Source: an uncultured Lachnospira sp.
GTDB taxonomy: Bacteria > Bacillota > Clostridia > Lachnospirales > Lachnospiraceae
Reading direction: 5' to 3'
NCBI GenBank assembly: GCA_934358235.1
Contig: CAKRKK010000131.1
Coordinates: 1 to 6,821, forward strand
Length of the DNA stretch: 6,821 bases
Each line of letters starts with the position of its first letter. Position 1 is the stretch's first letter. A model generated the notes under the pieces. The model was not told the origin of the DNA, searched no databases, and worked only from the letters and a program-made list of their open reading frames with translations. The position numbers and the translations under genes were made by a program. This document shows, piece by piece, positions 6,224-6,821 of the stretch.

Positions 6224-6298
6224 AACTTTATCATTCGTGTCGAAAAAAGTGTAATTTACGCAATAGCTTTCATAAAGTCTGATGAACACTTTATTATT
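6222..6298. repeat. Repeated ACTTTAT elements upstream of the regulator
   Basis: Two 14-base copies agree at 12 positions: AAAACTTTATCATT (6222-6235) and AACACTTTATTATT (6285-6298), 63 bases apart, about six helical turns. The second copy is also half of a dyad, ATAAAGT (6272-6278) and ACTTTAT (6288-6294), with 9 bases between. In minus orientation the first copy overlaps the candidate -35. The layout suits an activator or autoregulator site, perhaps for the LytTR protein, but A/T richness makes chance similarity possible. Confidence 0.45.
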
Positions 6299-6333
6299 AC
6301 ACAGCTTATTGGGGAAAATTAAAAAAGAGAATT

Positions 6334-6378
6334 AAAGAAAAAGAGCTGACCGGATAACCGGAAAGCTCTTTTTTCTTT
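6334..6378 (-). terminator. Terminator of kdgK, probably active in both directions
   Basis: AAGAGCT (6341-6347) pairs with AGCTCTT (6364-6370), and flanking A and T runs extend the stem on both sides. Inside, CCGG (6350-6353) pairs with CCGG (6358-6361) around loop ATAA, after a two-by-two mismatch. On the minus strand the hairpin is followed by CTTTTTCTTT, so it should end the kdgK transcript about 65 bases past its stop and shield the regulator operon. The plus strand has a similar T run (TTTTTTCTTT). Confidence 0.82.
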
Positions 6379-6381
6379 AGA

Positions 6382-6396
6382 TTTGGTTGAACCAAA
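6382..6396. repeat. 15-bp perfect palindrome between kdgK and its terminator
   Basis: TTTGGTT, G, AACCAAA forms 7-base arms around one central base. As RNA it could fold only with a shorter stem (TTTGG/CCAAA, loop of 5). The odd-length symmetric form resembles a binding site for a dimeric protein, but no promoter is evident beside it and it lies in the 3' region of kdgK. It may simply be an accessory hairpin before the terminator. Confidence 0.4.
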
Positions 6397-6443
6397 ATAG
6401 TGAATTAAATCAATGATAATAAAAACTCATTAACAAGCTGTTA

Positions 6444-6821
6444 TTATCTCTGAACTCTGGCACCAGCGCCACCAACGATACCTTCAACTTCCTTAAGAGA
6501 AGCCATAGTTGTATCACCAGGAGTTGTCATAGCTAATGCGCCATGAGCAGCACCATAGTTAACAGCCTTTTCAGCATCCTCGAATGTCATAAGACCATAT
6601 ACAAGACCTGAAGCGAATGAATCACCGCCACCAACTCTGTCCATGATTTCAAGACCATCATACTGAGCAGCCTTGTAGATTTCACCATCAGCCCAGCAGA
6701 TTGCTGACCAATCATTAACAGTTGCAGTCTTAACCTGACGAAGAGTTGTAGCAACAGCCTTGAAGTTAGGGTATGTAGCAGCAGCTTCGTTGATCATCTT
6801 CTTGTAACCATCAAGGTTAAG
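6444..6821 (-). CDS. kdgK: 2-keto-3-deoxygluconate kinase, C-terminal part (PfkB family)
   Basis: This cytosolic sugar kinase should phosphorylate 2-keto-3-deoxygluconate with ATP to give KDPG, the step after UxaA. Only the last 125 residues are in the window; the reading frame runs off the right edge, and the Met at 6797 is internal. The PfkB C-terminal signature is present as DRVGGGDSFASGL, in which GGGD holds the anion-hole glycines and the catalytic-base aspartate. The preceding YDGLEI and following GAAHGALAMTTPGDT fit KDG kinases, in which the protein usually ends shortly after. Two in-frame TAA codons stand in tandem (6446-6441), and a strong terminator follows. Its place near uxaB and uxaA supports the KDG assignment over ribokinase or fructokinase, although the substrate-binding N-terminal half cannot be checked here. 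Confidence 0.88.
   Translation of the reverse strand, partial: LNLDGYKKMINEAAATYPNFKAVATTLRQVKTATVNDWSAICWADGEIYKAAQYDGLEIMDRVGGGDSFASGLVYGLMTFEDAEKAVNYGAAHGALAMTTPGDTTMASLKEVEGIVGGAGARVQR

Noticed and set aside
6212..6322. 36-codon plus-strand open frame that could be a signal peptide gene
   Set aside because: It has no ribosome site or evident promoter, opposes the regulator promoter region, lacks a recognisable leader or processing motif, and overlaps the repeat elements.
1..6821. CRISPR array, tRNA or rRNA genes, insertion sequence ends, phage genes
   Set aside because: No regularly spaced repeats, cloverleaf candidates, transposase-like proteins or long terminal inverted repeats were seen.

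Overview
The window looks like a chromosomal segment of an anaerobic gut Firmicute. It is AT-rich, has strong AGGAGG-type ribosome sites and encodes a hexuronate (pectin sugar acid) pathway. The best guess is a Lachnospiraceae member, perhaps close to Lachnospira (Eubacterium) eligens. That guess rests on gene content and style, not on a database search.

Left part, plus strand: uxaB (tagaturonate reductase, 55-1569) and uxaA (altronate dehydratase, 1719-3206). These are two consecutive steps of the isomerase pathway that takes D-galacturonate to 2-keto-3-deoxygluconate (KDG). A G/C-rich terminator-like hairpin lies between them, and a second related hairpin follows uxaA, so the two genes may be transcribed partly independently. 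At the right edge, on the minus strand, lies the C-terminal part of kdgK (KDG kinase, 6444 to beyond 6821), the next step of the same pathway. The window therefore holds the genes for tagaturonate to altronate to KDG to KDPG, interrupted by unrelated genes.

Middle, plus strand: queT (3465-3968), the membrane S component of an ECF transporter for a queuosine precursor. Directly upstream is a clear preQ1-I riboswitch (3415-3458). Its pseudoknot takes in the Shine-Dalgarno sequence, so control is expected at translation initiation. The riboswitch and its ribosome site fix the queT start at 3465 rather than at an upstream ATG at 3372.

Middle-right, minus strand: a response regulator with REC and LytTR domains (5430-6143) followed by a multi-pass GHKL sensor kinase of the AgrC/HPK10 style (4011-5351), transcribed right to left as one probable operon. 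No peptide precursor, processing protease or dedicated transporter gene is visible beside them. The roughly 300-base region between the regulator and kdgK holds a bidirectional-looking terminator, a 15-bp palindrome, a plausible promoter for the regulator, and repeated ACTTTAT heptamers that may be its operator.

No rRNA, tRNA, CRISPR array, insertion sequence or phage gene was recognised. Most of the window is recognisable, ordinary biology. The less explained parts are the noncoding structures after uxaA, the repeats ahead of the regulator, and the input of the two-component system.
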